Source: Ga0077548 sp035440445 (GTDB lineage: Bacteria; Pseudomonadota; Alphaproteobacteria; Rhizobiales; Xanthobacteraceae). From it: a DNA stretch of 64,000 bases. The stretch lies in NCBI GenBank assembly GCA_035440445.1, contig DAORMJ010000005.1:1-64000 (forward strand), given 5' to 3'. Shown here in pieces: positions 37,451 to 45,659 of the stretch (its first letter is position 1; each line of letters begins with the position of its first letter). The translations under genes were made by a program, and so were the position numbers. The notes under the pieces are model-generated. The model did not search any database and was not told the DNA's origin. It saw nothing but the letters and a program-made list of their open reading frames with translations.

Positions 37451-38713
37451 TCAGTTTGCGGCTGCGCCGAGGCGTGCGACCGGCTTCTCGACGATCGGCA
37501 GATTGATGAGCGCGGAAAGCACGCCCAGCGTTACCGAAAGCCACCAAACGATGTTGTAGGAGCCATAGGCTTCGAAGGCGATGCCGCCGAGCCAGACGCC
37601 GAGGAAGCTGCCGACCTGATGACTGAAGAATACGAAGCCATAGAGCATCGCAAACCACTTGGTGCCGAACATGATCGCGACGAGCGAGGAGGTCGGCGGC
37701 ACGGTCGAAAGCCAGGTGAGGCCGGTGACGACGGCGAAGAGCAGCGTCGCCTCGATGCTCGGCGGGATCGAAATGAAGATCGCGATCGAGATCGCGCGCG
37801 TCATGTAGATCGCGGAGAGGATGTAGCGCTTCGGCACCTTGTTGCCGAGCCAGCCCGCGGTGAACGAACCGACGATGTTGAATAGCCCGATGATCGCAAG
37901 CGTCCAGCCGCCGACCTGCGCCGACAGCCCGCGGTCGAGCAGATAGGATGGCAGATGCGCCGTCACGAAGGCGAGCTGAAAGCCGCAGGTGAAGAAGCCG
38001 GTGACCAGGAGCACATAAGAGCGGTGACCGAAGGCTTCCGCCAGCGCCTCGCGTAAGGTTTGCGCCTGCTCGGGTGTCGCGTTCGCGGAATTGATTGCCG
38101 CCTTGTTGCTGGCGGTCCGCAACGCCATCGCAAAAGGGATGACCAGCAGCACGAGCGCCGAGAATACGAGCAGCGCATACTGCCAGCCGAAATTCTGGAT
38201 CAGTGCGACGCCGAACGGCGCAAACAGGAATTGTCCGAACGATCCGGCCGCGGTGCCCGCGCCGAAGGCGAGGCCCTGCCATTCCTTCGGCACCAGCTTG
38301 CCGAACGCGGTGAGCACGATGTTGAAGGAGCAGGCCGAAAGACCGAAGCCGATGAGCACGCCGCCGGTGATGTTTAGCGTCACTGGCGTCGTCGAATAGG
38401 TCATGAGCGCAAGACCGAGTGCGTAAAGCACCGCACCGCCCGCCAGCACCTTGGCCGTGCCGAAGCGGTCGGCGATTGCGCCCGCGAACGGCGTGCCGAG
38501 GCCCCAGAGAAGATTCTGCACGGCAAAGGCGAGTGCAAAGACATCGCGTCCCCAGCCGTATTGCGCCGACATCGGCGTCAGGAAAAAGCCGAACGACGAG
38601 CGCGGCCCGAAGGTGACGATCGCGGTCAGGCAGCCGAAGATCACGATGACCAGTGGATTCTTCAGGAAGGAGAGCAGCGGCGCAGGCGCGGCCGGAGCAG
38701 GCGTCGAAGACAT
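37451..38713 (-). CDS. MFS transporter, paralogue 2
   Basis: A 420-residue 12-helix major facilitator, twin of the gene at 36202-37437 and 13 bases upstream of it. Shared blocks include FGPRSSFGFFLTPMSAQYGWGRDVFA, GAIADRFGTAKVLAGG and SHQVGSFLGVWLGGI. The first of the three-gene run MFS-MFS-acuI. Substrate unknown. Confidence 0.88.
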   Translation of the reverse strand: MSSTPAPAAPAPLLSFLKNPLVIVIFGCLTAIVTFGPRSSFGFFLTPMSAQYGWGRDVFALAFAVQNLLWGLGTPFAGAIADRFGTAKVLAGGAVLYALGLALMTYSTTPVTLNITGGVLIGFGLSACSFNIVLTAFGKLVPKEWQGLAFGAGTAAGSFGQFLFAPFGVALIQNFGWQYALLVFSALVLLVIPFAMALRTASNKAAINSANATPEQAQTLREALAEAFGHRSYVLLVTGFFTCGFQLAFVTAHLPSYLLDRGLSAQVGGWTLAIIGLFNIVGSFTAGWLGNKVPKRYILSAIYMTRAISIAIFISIPPSIEATLLFAVVTGLTWLSTVPPTSSLVAIMFGTKWFAMLYGFVFFSHQVGSFLGVWLGGIAFEAYGSYNIVWWLSVTLGVLSALINLPIVEKPVARLGAAAN

Positions 38714-38888
38714 CGGTGTTCCCCGGCTGCCGGATTTTTTTCGTTGCGGCGCGGGCTGCCTTCGCGCGTGCGAAACCTAGACGTGAACAATAGCAGGCGG
38801 AAATCGTTTTGCGCTGCGCTGCTATCGAACTTGCGCATAGGGCCATTGAAAGGGGGGACTAGCGGAACCCGCCAGGATAAGTTATATA

Positions 38889-38909
38889 TTGTGCTCGAAA
38901 TGAGAATAA
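38889..38909. promoter_or_regulatory. Upstream NadQ-type operator (imperfect)
   Basis: TTGTGCTC, five bases, GAGAATAA is an imperfect inverted repeat with the same TGCTC-N5-GAG core as the perfect repeat 55 bases downstream. Probably a second binding site of the regulator controlling nadABC. Confidence 0.5.
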
Positions 38910-38941
38910 CTCCGGCCTTTGGGTCGGTCTTTTCTGTGACC

Positions 38942-38966
38942 CTATATGCTCAATGAGAGCATATAG
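38942..38966. promoter_or_regulatory. Proximal NadQ-type operator of nadABC (perfect palindrome)
   Basis: CTATATGCTC (38942-38951), spacer AATGA, GAGCATATAG (38957-38966): ten-base arms, perfectly complementary, 29 bases before the nadA ATG. The position fits repression. A NadQ/NrtR-like regulator gene lies downstream of the operon at 42911-43882, which makes it the likely ligand. Confidence 0.7.
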
Positions 38967-38995
38967 GTCCCCGGAAGGGAGTTTGGGAGGCGACA

Positions 38996-40123
38996 ATGGT
39001 TGCAATCATTGACCGGAATGTTCGTCCGAACGTCGAAGTCGTAACCCCGCCGGTTGCGCGCGGCGAACTCGTCGTGCCGCGTCCCGGCACCGGGGCCGCG
39101 GCCCGGAAATTCGGCGTGCTGCCGATGCCCAAGCTCGAATGGAACGCAGAAGTCGAGCGCGAGACCGCGCACCTTTATGAAAAGGTGAAGGCGGTGATCC
39201 CGCCGGTCGAGTGGCCGTTCCACGCGCCTTACGTGGCTGCCATCAACAAGCTCAAGAAGCAGCGCAACGCGGTGCTGCTCGCGCACAACTACCAGACGCC
39301 GGAGATTTATAACTGCGTTGCCGACGTTGTCGGCGACTCGCTCCAGCTCGCGCGCGAAGCCGCGAAGTCGAAGGCCGACATCATCATCCAGGGCGGCGTG
39401 CACTTCATGGCCGAAACCTCGAAGTTGCTGAATCCGGATAAGACCGTGCTGATCCCCGATCTGCGCGCGGGCTGCTCGCTCGCAAGCTCGATCACCGGCG
39501 AAGACGTGCGGCTCCTGCGCCAGCGTTATCCGGGGGTTCCGATCGTCACTTATGTCAACACGTCTGCCGACGTGAAGGCGGAGAGCGATATTTGCTGCAC
39601 CTCGTCGAACGCCGTCGAGGTCGTGGAGAGCTTCGGTGTCGATCGCGTGATCTGCATTCCGGACGAATTTCTTGCGCGCTGGGTTGCGACCCAGACGCCG
39701 GTCAAGATCATCGCCTGGAAGGGCCACTGCGAAGTGCACGAGCGCTTCACGGGCGAGGAGCTGCGCCGCTATCGCGAAGCCGATCCAAGCGTGCAGATCC
39801 TCGCGCATCCGGAATGCCCGCCCGATGTTATCGCGGAAGCGGACTTCACCGGCTCGACTTCGCATATCCTCAATTATGTGAAGACGAAGAAACCGAAGCG
39901 AGTCGTCATGGTCACCGAATGCTCGATGGCTGACAACGTGCAGGCGGAAGCGCCGGAAACCGAGTTCGTGCGGCCCTGCAATCTCTGCCCGCATATGAAG
40001 CGGATCACGCTGCCGAAGATTCTCGAAAGCCTCGTCTATCTTCGCGAGGAGGTCGAGATCGATCCGGTGCTCGCGGCGAAAGCCCGCCGCGCGGTCGAAC
40101 GCATGATCCATTTGAAGAGCTGA
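38996..40123 (+). CDS. nadA: Quinolinate synthase A
   Basis: Condenses iminoaspartate with dihydroxyacetone phosphate to quinolinate, using a [4Fe-4S] cluster. The 375 residues are typical of the longer alphaproteobacterial form. Cysteines that can hold the cluster are in EIYNCVADVV, the CCTSSN region and RPCNLCPHMKRITLP; the last CxxC is the usual third contact. VLLAHNYQTPEIY and ECSMADNV are other signatures. ATG at 38996 behind GGGAGG. First gene of the nadABC operon. Confidence 0.96.
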   Translation: MVAIIDRNVRPNVEVVTPPVARGELVVPRPGTGAAARKFGVLPMPKLEWNAEVERETAHLYEKVKAVIPPVEWPFHAPYVAAINKLKKQRNAVLLAHNYQTPEIYNCVADVVGDSLQLAREAAKSKADIIIQGGVHFMAETSKLLNPDKTVLIPDLRAGCSLASSITGEDVRLLRQRYPGVPIVTYVNTSADVKAESDICCTSSNAVEVVESFGVDRVICIPDEFLARWVATQTPVKIIAWKGHCEVHERFTGEELRRYREADPSVQILAHPECPPDVIAEADFTGSTSHILNYVKTKKPKRVVMVTECSMADNVQAEAPETEFVRPCNLCPHMKRITLPKILESLVYLREEVEIDPVLAAKARRAVERMIHLKS

Positions 40124-40129
40124 AGATAG

Positions 40130-40225
40130 CCTCATGGTGAGGAGCAATGCGTAGCATTGCGTCTCGAACCATGAGGCTTCATCCTTCGAGACGCGCGAGC
40201 TTCGCTCGCAGTCCTCAGGATGAGG
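40130..40225. repeat. Composite palindromic repeat (family A), copy 1
   Basis: Two hairpins in a row: CCTCATGG...CCATGAGG and TCATCCT...AGGATGA, each with a variable tip (CAATGC/GCATTG and GCGAG/CTCGC). It lies between nadA and nadB and has the reverse orientation to the copies at 54268 and 63312. It occupies the intergenic space of an operon, so transcripts must run through it. Confidence 0.85.
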
Positions 40226-40239
40226 CTAGAGAAATTCCA

Positions 40240-41841
40240 ATGTCCACATCTCCTCGCGATACCGACACGCTGACACCGCGCTCCTGGGGCGGCGTCGATG
40301 ACGTTGTGATCGTCGGCGGGGGTCTTGCCGGGCTCTTTTGCGCGCTGAAGCTTTCTCCGCGCCCCGTGACCGTCGTGACCGCGGCCCCCATCGGCGAAGG
40401 CGCGTCCTCGACCTGGGCGCAAGGCGGCATCGCCGCGGCAGTGGGCGAGGGAGACACCATCGATAGCCACGTTGCCGATACGCTCGCAGCGGGTGCCGGC
40501 ACGGTCGACGAAAAAGTCATTCGCGCGATGGCCGAAGAAGCGCCCGCCCGCATCAACGATCTCCTGAAATACGGCGTGCCCTTCGATCGTGATCTCGAAG
40601 GCAAACTGATGCTTTCGCGCGAAGCCGCGCACTCGCACAAGCGCATCGTGCGCGTGCAGGGCGACCGCGCGGGTGCGGCGATCATGGCGGCACTGGTCGC
40701 GGCCGTGCGCAACACGCCGACGATCCGCGTGCTCGAAGGGCTCGTGGTCGACGATCTCTATGTCGACGGACGCTATGTCACCGGCATTCATGCGCGCCCC
40801 GCAGGACGTGCTGGCAAGCCCATGGCGTTGCCTGCGCGCGCGGTGGTGCTGGCCTCTGGCGGTATCGGCGGCCTTTATGCGGTGACGACCAATCCGCGCG
40901 AGGCGCGCGGGCGCGGACTTGCAGCGGCTGCTCGCGCGGGCGCGATCGTCGCTGATCCGGAATTCGTGCAGTTTCATCCAACCGCGCTCGATGTCGGCAA
41001 GGATCCGGCACCGCTTGCGACCGAAGCCTTGCGCGGCGAGGGCGCGATCCTCATGAACAGGAGCGGCGAGCGCTTCATGCTGCCGGTGCACGAGAATGCC
41101 GAGCTTGCGCCGCGCGATATCGTGGCACGCGCGGTCTTCGCGGAAATTCAGGCGGGTCGCGGCGCGTTTCTCGATCTGCGTCCCGTGGAAAAATTCTCCG
41201 AACGCTTTCCGACCGTCTTTGCTGCCTGCAAGGCCGCGGGTCTCGATCCCGACCGCCAGCCGGTGCCGATTGCGCCGGCCGCGCATTATCACATGGGCGG
41301 CGTACTCGTGGATGCGAACGGCCGCGCCTCGCTCGATGGCCTCTGGGCCGCAGGCGAGGTGGCCTCGACCGGCGCGCATGGCGCGAACCGCCTTGCCTCG
41401 AACTCCTTGCTCGAAGCGGTCGTCTATGCCGCGCGCATCGCGGAAGACATTTCCGGGCTGATCGCGCTCCCGCAGACGCTCGGATGGCCCGCGGATTCTT
41501 GCGAGGTGCCGCCGCCGCTCGCCGATCAGGGCATCGAGGACGCGAAGCGGCTCCGCAACGTGATGAGCGCGCATGTCGGCGTCATCCGCAATCATGAGGG
41601 CATCGTGCACGCGCTCGGCGAAATTCTGACGATCGAAGCGACCGCGAAGCGTCCGTCAGTGCGCGACATGGCGACGACGGCGTTGCTCGTTGCTTCCGCG
41701 GCCTTGGTGCGAACCGAAAGCCGTGGCGGACATTTCCGCTCCGATTTTCCGAACGCTGATCCGGCGCAGGCGCACCGCACCTTCACGAGCCTCACGGAAG
41801 CGCGTCGGATCGCACTCGCGGCAACGGCAAAGGCAGCGTGA
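40240..41841 (+). CDS. nadB: L-aspartate oxidase
   Basis: FAD enzyme that oxidises L-aspartate to iminoaspartate for NadA. ATG at 40240 gives 533 residues. The FAD-binding start is DDVVIVGGGLAGLFCALKL; the TWAQGGIAAA block, the HSHKRIVRVQGD region, FVQFHPTA, the AAHYHMGGVLVD block and the GAHGANRLASNSLLEA C-terminal signature are all present. An earlier start at 40147 would read the repeat as protein and is rejected. Follows nadA after a 96-base repeat; overlaps nadC by one base. Confidence 0.96.
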   Translation: MSTSPRDTDTLTPRSWGGVDDVVIVGGGLAGLFCALKLSPRPVTVVTAAPIGEGASSTWAQGGIAAAVGEGDTIDSHVADTLAAGAGTVDEKVIRAMAEEAPARINDLLKYGVPFDRDLEGKLMLSREAAHSHKRIVRVQGDRAGAAIMAALVAAVRNTPTIRVLEGLVVDDLYVDGRYVTGIHARPAGRAGKPMALPARAVVLASGGIGGLYAVTTNPREARGRGLAAAARAGAIVADPEFVQFHPTALDVGKDPAPLATEALRGEGAILMNRSGERFMLPVHENAELAPRDIVARAVFAEIQAGRGAFLDLRPVEKFSERFPTVFAACKAAGLDPDRQPVPIAPAAHYHMGGVLVDANGRASLDGLWAAGEVASTGAHGANRLASNSLLEAVVYAARIAEDISGLIALPQTLGWPADSCEVPPPLADQGIEDAKRLRNVMSAHVGVIRNHEGIVHALGEILTIEATAKRPSVRDMATTALLVASAALVRTESRGGHFRSDFPNADPAQAHRTFTSLTEARRIALAATAKAA

Positions 41842-42710
41842 TGGCGGACCTGGTCGCACCCGGCGCATTTCTTTCCCCGCTCGTCATTCAGGAAGCGGTG
41901 AAGCGCGCGCTCGACGAAGACCTCGGCCGCGCGGGCGACGTCACATCCTCCGCAACGCTGCCGGAAGGAATTGCCGCGAAAGCGAAACTCGTCGCCCGCA
42001 AGGCGGGTACCATCGCCGGGCTTCCCTGTGCCGCGCGGGCTTTTCGCACGCTTGCGCCGAATAGCAAGTTCGAAGCCTTCGCGCGCGACGGCGACAGCGT
42101 GAAGGCGGGGACCACGCTGGCCATAATCGAAGGTCCTGCGATTGCCGTGCTTTCCGGAGAGCGCGTGGCGCTGAATTTTCTCGGTCATCTCTCCGGCATC
42201 GCGACGCTGACCGCCGCTTATGCCGCGAAGATCGCGCATACCACGGCGAAGATCACCGATACCCGCAAGACCACGCCGGGGCTACGCGCGCTTGAAAAAT
42301 ACGCGGTGCGCGCTGGCGGCGGCGTCAATCACCGCTTCGGGCTCGATGACGCGGTGCTGATCAAGGACAATCACATCGCGGTCGCGGGCGGGGTGGCAAA
42401 AGCGCTCGATGCCGCGCGCGGCGCGGTCGGCCATCTCGTCAAGGTCGAGATCGAGGTCGATACGCTTACCCAACTCCGCGAAGTGCTCGCAAACGGCAAA
42501 GCCGATGTCGTATTGCTCGACAACATGAAGCCGGAAATGCTGCGCGAGGCGGTCGCGCTCTGCAAAGGCAAGATCGTCACGGAAGCCTCCGGCGGCGTCA
42601 CATTAGAGACCGTCGCCGTCATCGCGGAATGCGGCGTGGACGTGATTTCTTCCGGCGCACTGACGCACTCCGCAGCGTCGCTGGATGTCGCGCTGGATAT
42701 AGAGATTTAA
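41841..42710 (+). CDS. nadC: Nicotinate-nucleotide pyrophosphorylase (carboxylating)
   Basis: Converts quinolinate and PRPP to nicotinate mononucleotide and CO2. 289 residues. Visible: DEDLGRAGDVTSSAT, KITDTRKTTPGLRALEKYAVRAGGGVNHRFGLDDAVLIKDNH, which contains the quinolinate and phosphate contacts, and EASGGV near the C-terminus. The ATG shares one base with the nadB stop (TGATG). Last gene of nadABC. Confidence 0.97.
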   Translation: MADLVAPGAFLSPLVIQEAVKRALDEDLGRAGDVTSSATLPEGIAAKAKLVARKAGTIAGLPCAARAFRTLAPNSKFEAFARDGDSVKAGTTLAIIEGPAIAVLSGERVALNFLGHLSGIATLTAAYAAKIAHTTAKITDTRKTTPGLRALEKYAVRAGGGVNHRFGLDDAVLIKDNHIAVAGGVAKALDAARGAVGHLVKVEIEVDTLTQLREVLANGKADVVLLDNMKPEMLREAVALCKGKIVTEASGGVTLETVAVIAECGVDVISSGALTHSAASLDVALDIEI

Positions 42711-42910
42711 AAACTCGTCATGGCCAGGCTTTTCCCGGCCATCCACGCCTTTATGGCGGTTGGGCGAGTAAGGCGTCGATGCCCGGCATCCCAAGTCGGC
42801 TATAGCCGACTTGGGCATTGTAATATGTCGATGTCGGGTAAACCCGATATCGAGCGCCGGGCATGACGATGAGAGTTTTCGTCACGCTTTCGCGGCGAGG
42901 CCGATAGAAT
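42711..42910. repeat. Palindromic repeat cluster (family C) after nadC
   Basis: Holds several inverted repeats: ATGGCC...GGCCAT at about 42720-42742, a perfect 26-base palindrome at 42790-42815 (CCCAAGTCGGCTA and its complement), and GATGTCGGGT/ACCCGATATC at about 42829-42850. The outer GCATGACGATG/TCGTCATGG ends also pair. It separates nadC from the convergent nadQ and may serve as terminator for both. Confidence 0.75.
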
Positions 42911-43882
42911 TCACCGTCCCCCGAACCTCAACCCCGGTGCGGGCCGTTCGCGCAACACGTCGCGGCGGAAGCGATACATCGCCGCCGGGCGGCCACCGGT
43001 ATGCGTAGAGACTTCGCCCGTCGGTTCGACGAGCGCGGTGCCTTCCACGAGCCGCCGGAAATTCTGCTTGTGCAGATGACGGCCCGCGATCGCCTCGACC
43101 GTGCGCTGCAATTCGGTGAGCGTGAATTCATCCGGCATCAGTTCGAACACGACCGGGCGATATTTCAGTTTGGCGCGAAGCCGCGAGATCGCGGTCGCGA
43201 GAATCCGCCGGTGATCGAACTGCATCGGCTCGCCGAGCATTTCGCTTTTGCCGCGCGACAGCGCTGCCTCGCGTCCGTCGCGGCGCGATTCCTCGATCAG
43301 GCCGGCGGAATAAAGCAGCTCGTAGCGTTCGAGCACGCGCTCTTCGTCCCATCCGGCACCTTCCGCACCGAAGGTCAGGCGCACGCGCTCTCGCGGCGCG
43401 AATTCCGCACCTGCCGCGGGCTTCGCGGTTTTCGCCCATGCGTTGAGCGCCGGAAGAATGGCCGTGTCGAGGATCTTCGGCCTTCCGTTGCGCCAGTCTT
43501 CCCACGGGAAAAATTTGTACCAGGGCTCGAAGCGCGCGCCGCGCGATTTCATCGCGCGCGCAATCGCAACCCGCGTCAGCGCGAGATAGCCGACCGAAAC
43601 CACGTGAGGCGCAGTATCTCCCGCCTGCGCATGCCTGCCGCGGTCGCCGAAGGTGTAAAGCTGCTCGACATAACCGACGTCGAGCGCCGTCTGCTCGGCC
43701 ACGAAACGGCGCAAGCCGATCTCGAAGGTCCGGTGTTCGAGCGCGTCGAATGGGCCGGAAGGCAAGCCGACGCTGCCGTCATGACCCGCGACGAGGATCA
43801 GCGGCGTATCGGCGTCGATCGCAACGATCGCAGCAGCCAGTCCGATTTCGATTGCGGTCCGGGGATGCTGCTCTTGCGACAT
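42911..43882 (-). CDS. nadQ: NadQ/NrtR-like Nudix-related regulator of NAD synthesis
   Basis: A 323-residue protein with an N-terminal Nudix-fold sensor (about 1-160) lacking an intact Nudix box (no GX5EX7REUXEEXGU), so it probably binds rather than cuts its ligand. The C-terminal winged helix (about 225-310, LKYRPVVFELMPDEFTLTELQRTVEAI...KQNFRRLVEG...GRPAAMYRF) is the DNA-binding domain shared with NrtR. Regulators of this kind repress NAD genes in alphaproteobacteria. It is convergent to nadABC. Start at the ATG 43882; a longer reading adds 88 residues in the wrong family context. It overlaps nothing but is two bases from the phosphatase gene. Confidence 0.82.
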   Translation of the reverse strand: MSQEQHPRTAIEIGLAAAIVAIDADTPLILVAGHDGSVGLPSGPFDALEHRTFEIGLRRFVAEQTALDVGYVEQLYTFGDRGRHAQAGDTAPHVVSVGYLALTRVAIARAMKSRGARFEPWYKFFPWEDWRNGRPKILDTAILPALNAWAKTAKPAAGAEFAPRERVRLTFGAEGAGWDEERVLERYELLYSAGLIEESRRDGREAALSRGKSEMLGEPMQFDHRRILATAISRLRAKLKYRPVVFELMPDEFTLTELQRTVEAIAGRHLHKQNFRRLVEGTALVEPTGEVSTHTGGRPAAMYRFRRDVLRERPAPGLRFGGR

Positions 43883-43884
43883 GA

Positions 43885-44400
43885 CTATATCTTGATAACG
43901 AAAGGCTCGGCTTCCTCGATCCAGGTGCTGCCGAAATTCCCCTTGCCGATTGCCCGCACGGCTTCGACCATGCGGCCCTGCCGCCCGAGCAACTGGTCGC
44001 CGAATTTCACGATGCGCGGATTGGGCTGCGCCGTGACGGACGCGGCGCGGATCGCGCGCGCGATCTCGTCTTCGCTGCGCTCCGGTTGGATCGCGCAAGC
44101 GGTGATGAAGGCGGCCGCCGTCGAGCGGCTGATGCCCGCGAAGCAATGCACCACGATTGGCTTCTCGCGCTTCCAGCCATCGACGAAGCGCAGGAGGTCC
44201 GCGACATGCGTTTCCGCCGGCGCAACCATGCCTTCCAGTTCGTCCTCGATGTCGTCGAGTGACAAAATGAGATGGTTCTCCTCGAGGATGTTCTTCGGCC
44301 TCGTCACGCGGGTTACGTCCCTGATGAGCGTGACGACGTGCGCGGCGCCGGTTTCTTCAACGACGCCATGCAGCCGGGAAAGCGAGCAAACGTGAATCAT
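43885..44400 (-). CDS. Tyrosine/dual-specificity phosphatase family protein
   Basis: A 171-residue protein with the P-loop of cysteine phosphatases: VVHCFAGISRS, with Cys86 and Arg92. The general acid is probably in the DDIEDE stretch near 50. MIHVCSLSRLHGVVEETGA is the family start, so the ATG at 44400 is used; it overlaps the HD gene stop (ATGA). The protein is common in rhizobia upstream of nadQ. Substrate unknown; phospho-proteins or nucleotides are possible. Confidence 0.85.
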   Translation of the reverse strand: MIHVCSLSRLHGVVEETGAAHVVTLIRDVTRVTRPKNILEENHLILSLDDIEDELEGMVAPAETHVADLLRFVDGWKREKPIVVHCFAGISRSTAAAFITACAIQPERSEDEIARAIRAASVTAQPNPRIVKFGDQLLGRQGRMVEAVRAIGKGNFGSTWIEEAEPFVIKI

Positions 44401-45065
44401 GTCTCGTCCGAGAGTTCCTTGAAGCGTGCGAGAAAGCGCCTTTCCGCGGTTTCCGCGTTCCAGGGCGTGAGGTAGCGCTTCTCGGCGGTGCCGTCGAGGC
44501 CCGGCGGTGTTCCGAAAATGCGCCGCGCTTCGGCGTCCTTGAATCCCGCAAGCCGCGTCGCTTCGAGAAAAGCCGCGTGCCGGTCGGCTTTCTTGGTATG
44601 CGCGACGAGTTCGGCGGGCCACTCCGCCGGCAAGCCGAAGCGGAGCGAGATCGCATGGAGGAGCCGGTTCTCGACCGCCTTGTAGTCGGCGCGCAGGATT
44701 GCCTTGAACGGGCTGATGAGGTCGCCGATCACATATTCCGGCGCGTCATGCAGAAGCACCGCAAGCCGCCAGCGCCGGTCGAGGTTCGGCGTGAGCTTGC
44801 GCGACACCAGTTCGACCAAGAGCGAATGCTGCGCGACCGAGAAGATGTGTGGCCCGGTGGTTTGCCCGTTCCAGCGCGCGACGCGGGCGAGGCCATGCGC
44901 GATGTCGGTAATCTCGACATCGAGCGGAGAGGGATCGAGCAGGTCGAGCCTGCGCCCGGAGAGCATGCGCTGCCATGCGCGCGGCGCCGTCTCGCGTTTT
45001 GCGGAAGCAACGCGCGGTGTCGCCTCGCGCTTCGCGGAGGAAGCGCGCAGCGCCGCTTTCTTCAC
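44397..45065 (-). CDS. HD-domain phosphohydrolase (YfbR-like)
   Basis: A 222-residue metal-dependent phosphohydrolase. The HD residues are in VAQHSLLVEL, LAVLLHDAPEYVIGDLISPFK (His-Asp pair) and the later VAHTKKADRHAAF. The fold is similar to 5'-deoxynucleotidase YfbR, so nucleoside monophosphates are likely substrates. The start is GTG at 45065, sharing GTGA with the tag stop codon. The first 30 residues contain two near copies of an AKREATPR/AKRETAPR unit that is not part of the domain. Confidence 0.85.
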   Translation of the reverse strand: MKKAALRASSAKREATPRVASAKRETAPRAWQRMLSGRRLDLLDPSPLDVEITDIAHGLARVARWNGQTTGPHIFSVAQHSLLVELVSRKLTPNLDRRWRLAVLLHDAPEYVIGDLISPFKAILRADYKAVENRLLHAISLRFGLPAEWPAELVAHTKKADRHAAFLEATRLAGFKDAEARRIFGTPPGLDGTAEKRYLTPWNAETAERRFLARFKELSDET

Positions 45066-45652
45066 TTCGAAAGCTCCGGGTGCCGGTAGCAGCTGGTCAG
45101 GTGATCGTTGACCATGCCGGTGGCCTGCATGAGGGAATACATGATGGTCGGCCCGCAGAAATTGAAGCCGCGGGCTTTCAGTTCCTTCGACATCGCCTTT
45201 GAAACCGGCGTTTCCGCCTTGATGTCCTTGCGCGAGCGCAGCCGGTTGATCTTCGGTTCGCCGTCCACGAAATCCCACAGGAATTTCGAGAACCCCGGAC
45301 CCTTTTCCTGCATCTCGAGCCAGGCACGTGCCGATTGCCGTGCGCTCAAAATTTTTGCCCTGTTGCGGATGATGCCTTCATCTTGCATCAGCGCATTCAG
45401 CTTCTTCTCGTCGTAGCGCGCGATCTTCTTCGGATCGAATTTGTCGAAGGCTTTGCGGAAGTTCTCGCGCTTGCGCAAAATCGTGATCCAGGAAAGTCCG
45501 GCCTGAAAGCCTTCGAGGATCAGTTTTTCGAATAGCGCGCGGTCATCGCGTTGCGGCACGCCCCATTCGGTGTCGTGATAGCGCACATAAAGCGGATCGT
45601 CCCCGCACCAGAAGCAGCGCTTCTTGCCGTCGGCATGAATGATTCTTTTCAT
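45062..45652 (-). CDS. tag: DNA-3-methyladenine glycosylase I
   Basis: Removes 3-methyladenine from alkylated DNA. 196 residues with the Tag signatures: KRCFWCGDDPLYVRYHDTEWGVPQRDDRALFEKLILEGFQAGLSWITIL, and the ending that binds zinc with CFWCG and HLTSCYRHPE (two Cys and two His). It lies seven bases after ygfZ and overlaps the HD gene by four bases. Confidence 0.95.
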   Translation of the reverse strand: MKRIIHADGKKRCFWCGDDPLYVRYHDTEWGVPQRDDRALFEKLILEGFQAGLSWITILRKRENFRKAFDKFDPKKIARYDEKKLNALMQDEGIIRNRAKILSARQSARAWLEMQEKGPGFSKFLWDFVDGEPKINRLRSRKDIKAETPVSKAMSKELKARGFNFCGPTIMYSLMQATGMVNDHLTSCYRHPELSK

Positions 45653-45659
45653 CCGCCGA

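Noticed and set aside
37434..38846. 470-codon open frame overlapping the second MFS gene in another frame
   Set aside because: Arg/Ala-rich shadow frame; the MFS frame has clean membrane helices and paired motifs with its twin.
40147..40239. Longer N-terminus of NadB starting at 40147
   Set aside because: It would translate the intergenic repeat; the ATG at 40240 gives the family-like start and the repeat is present elsewhere outside genes.
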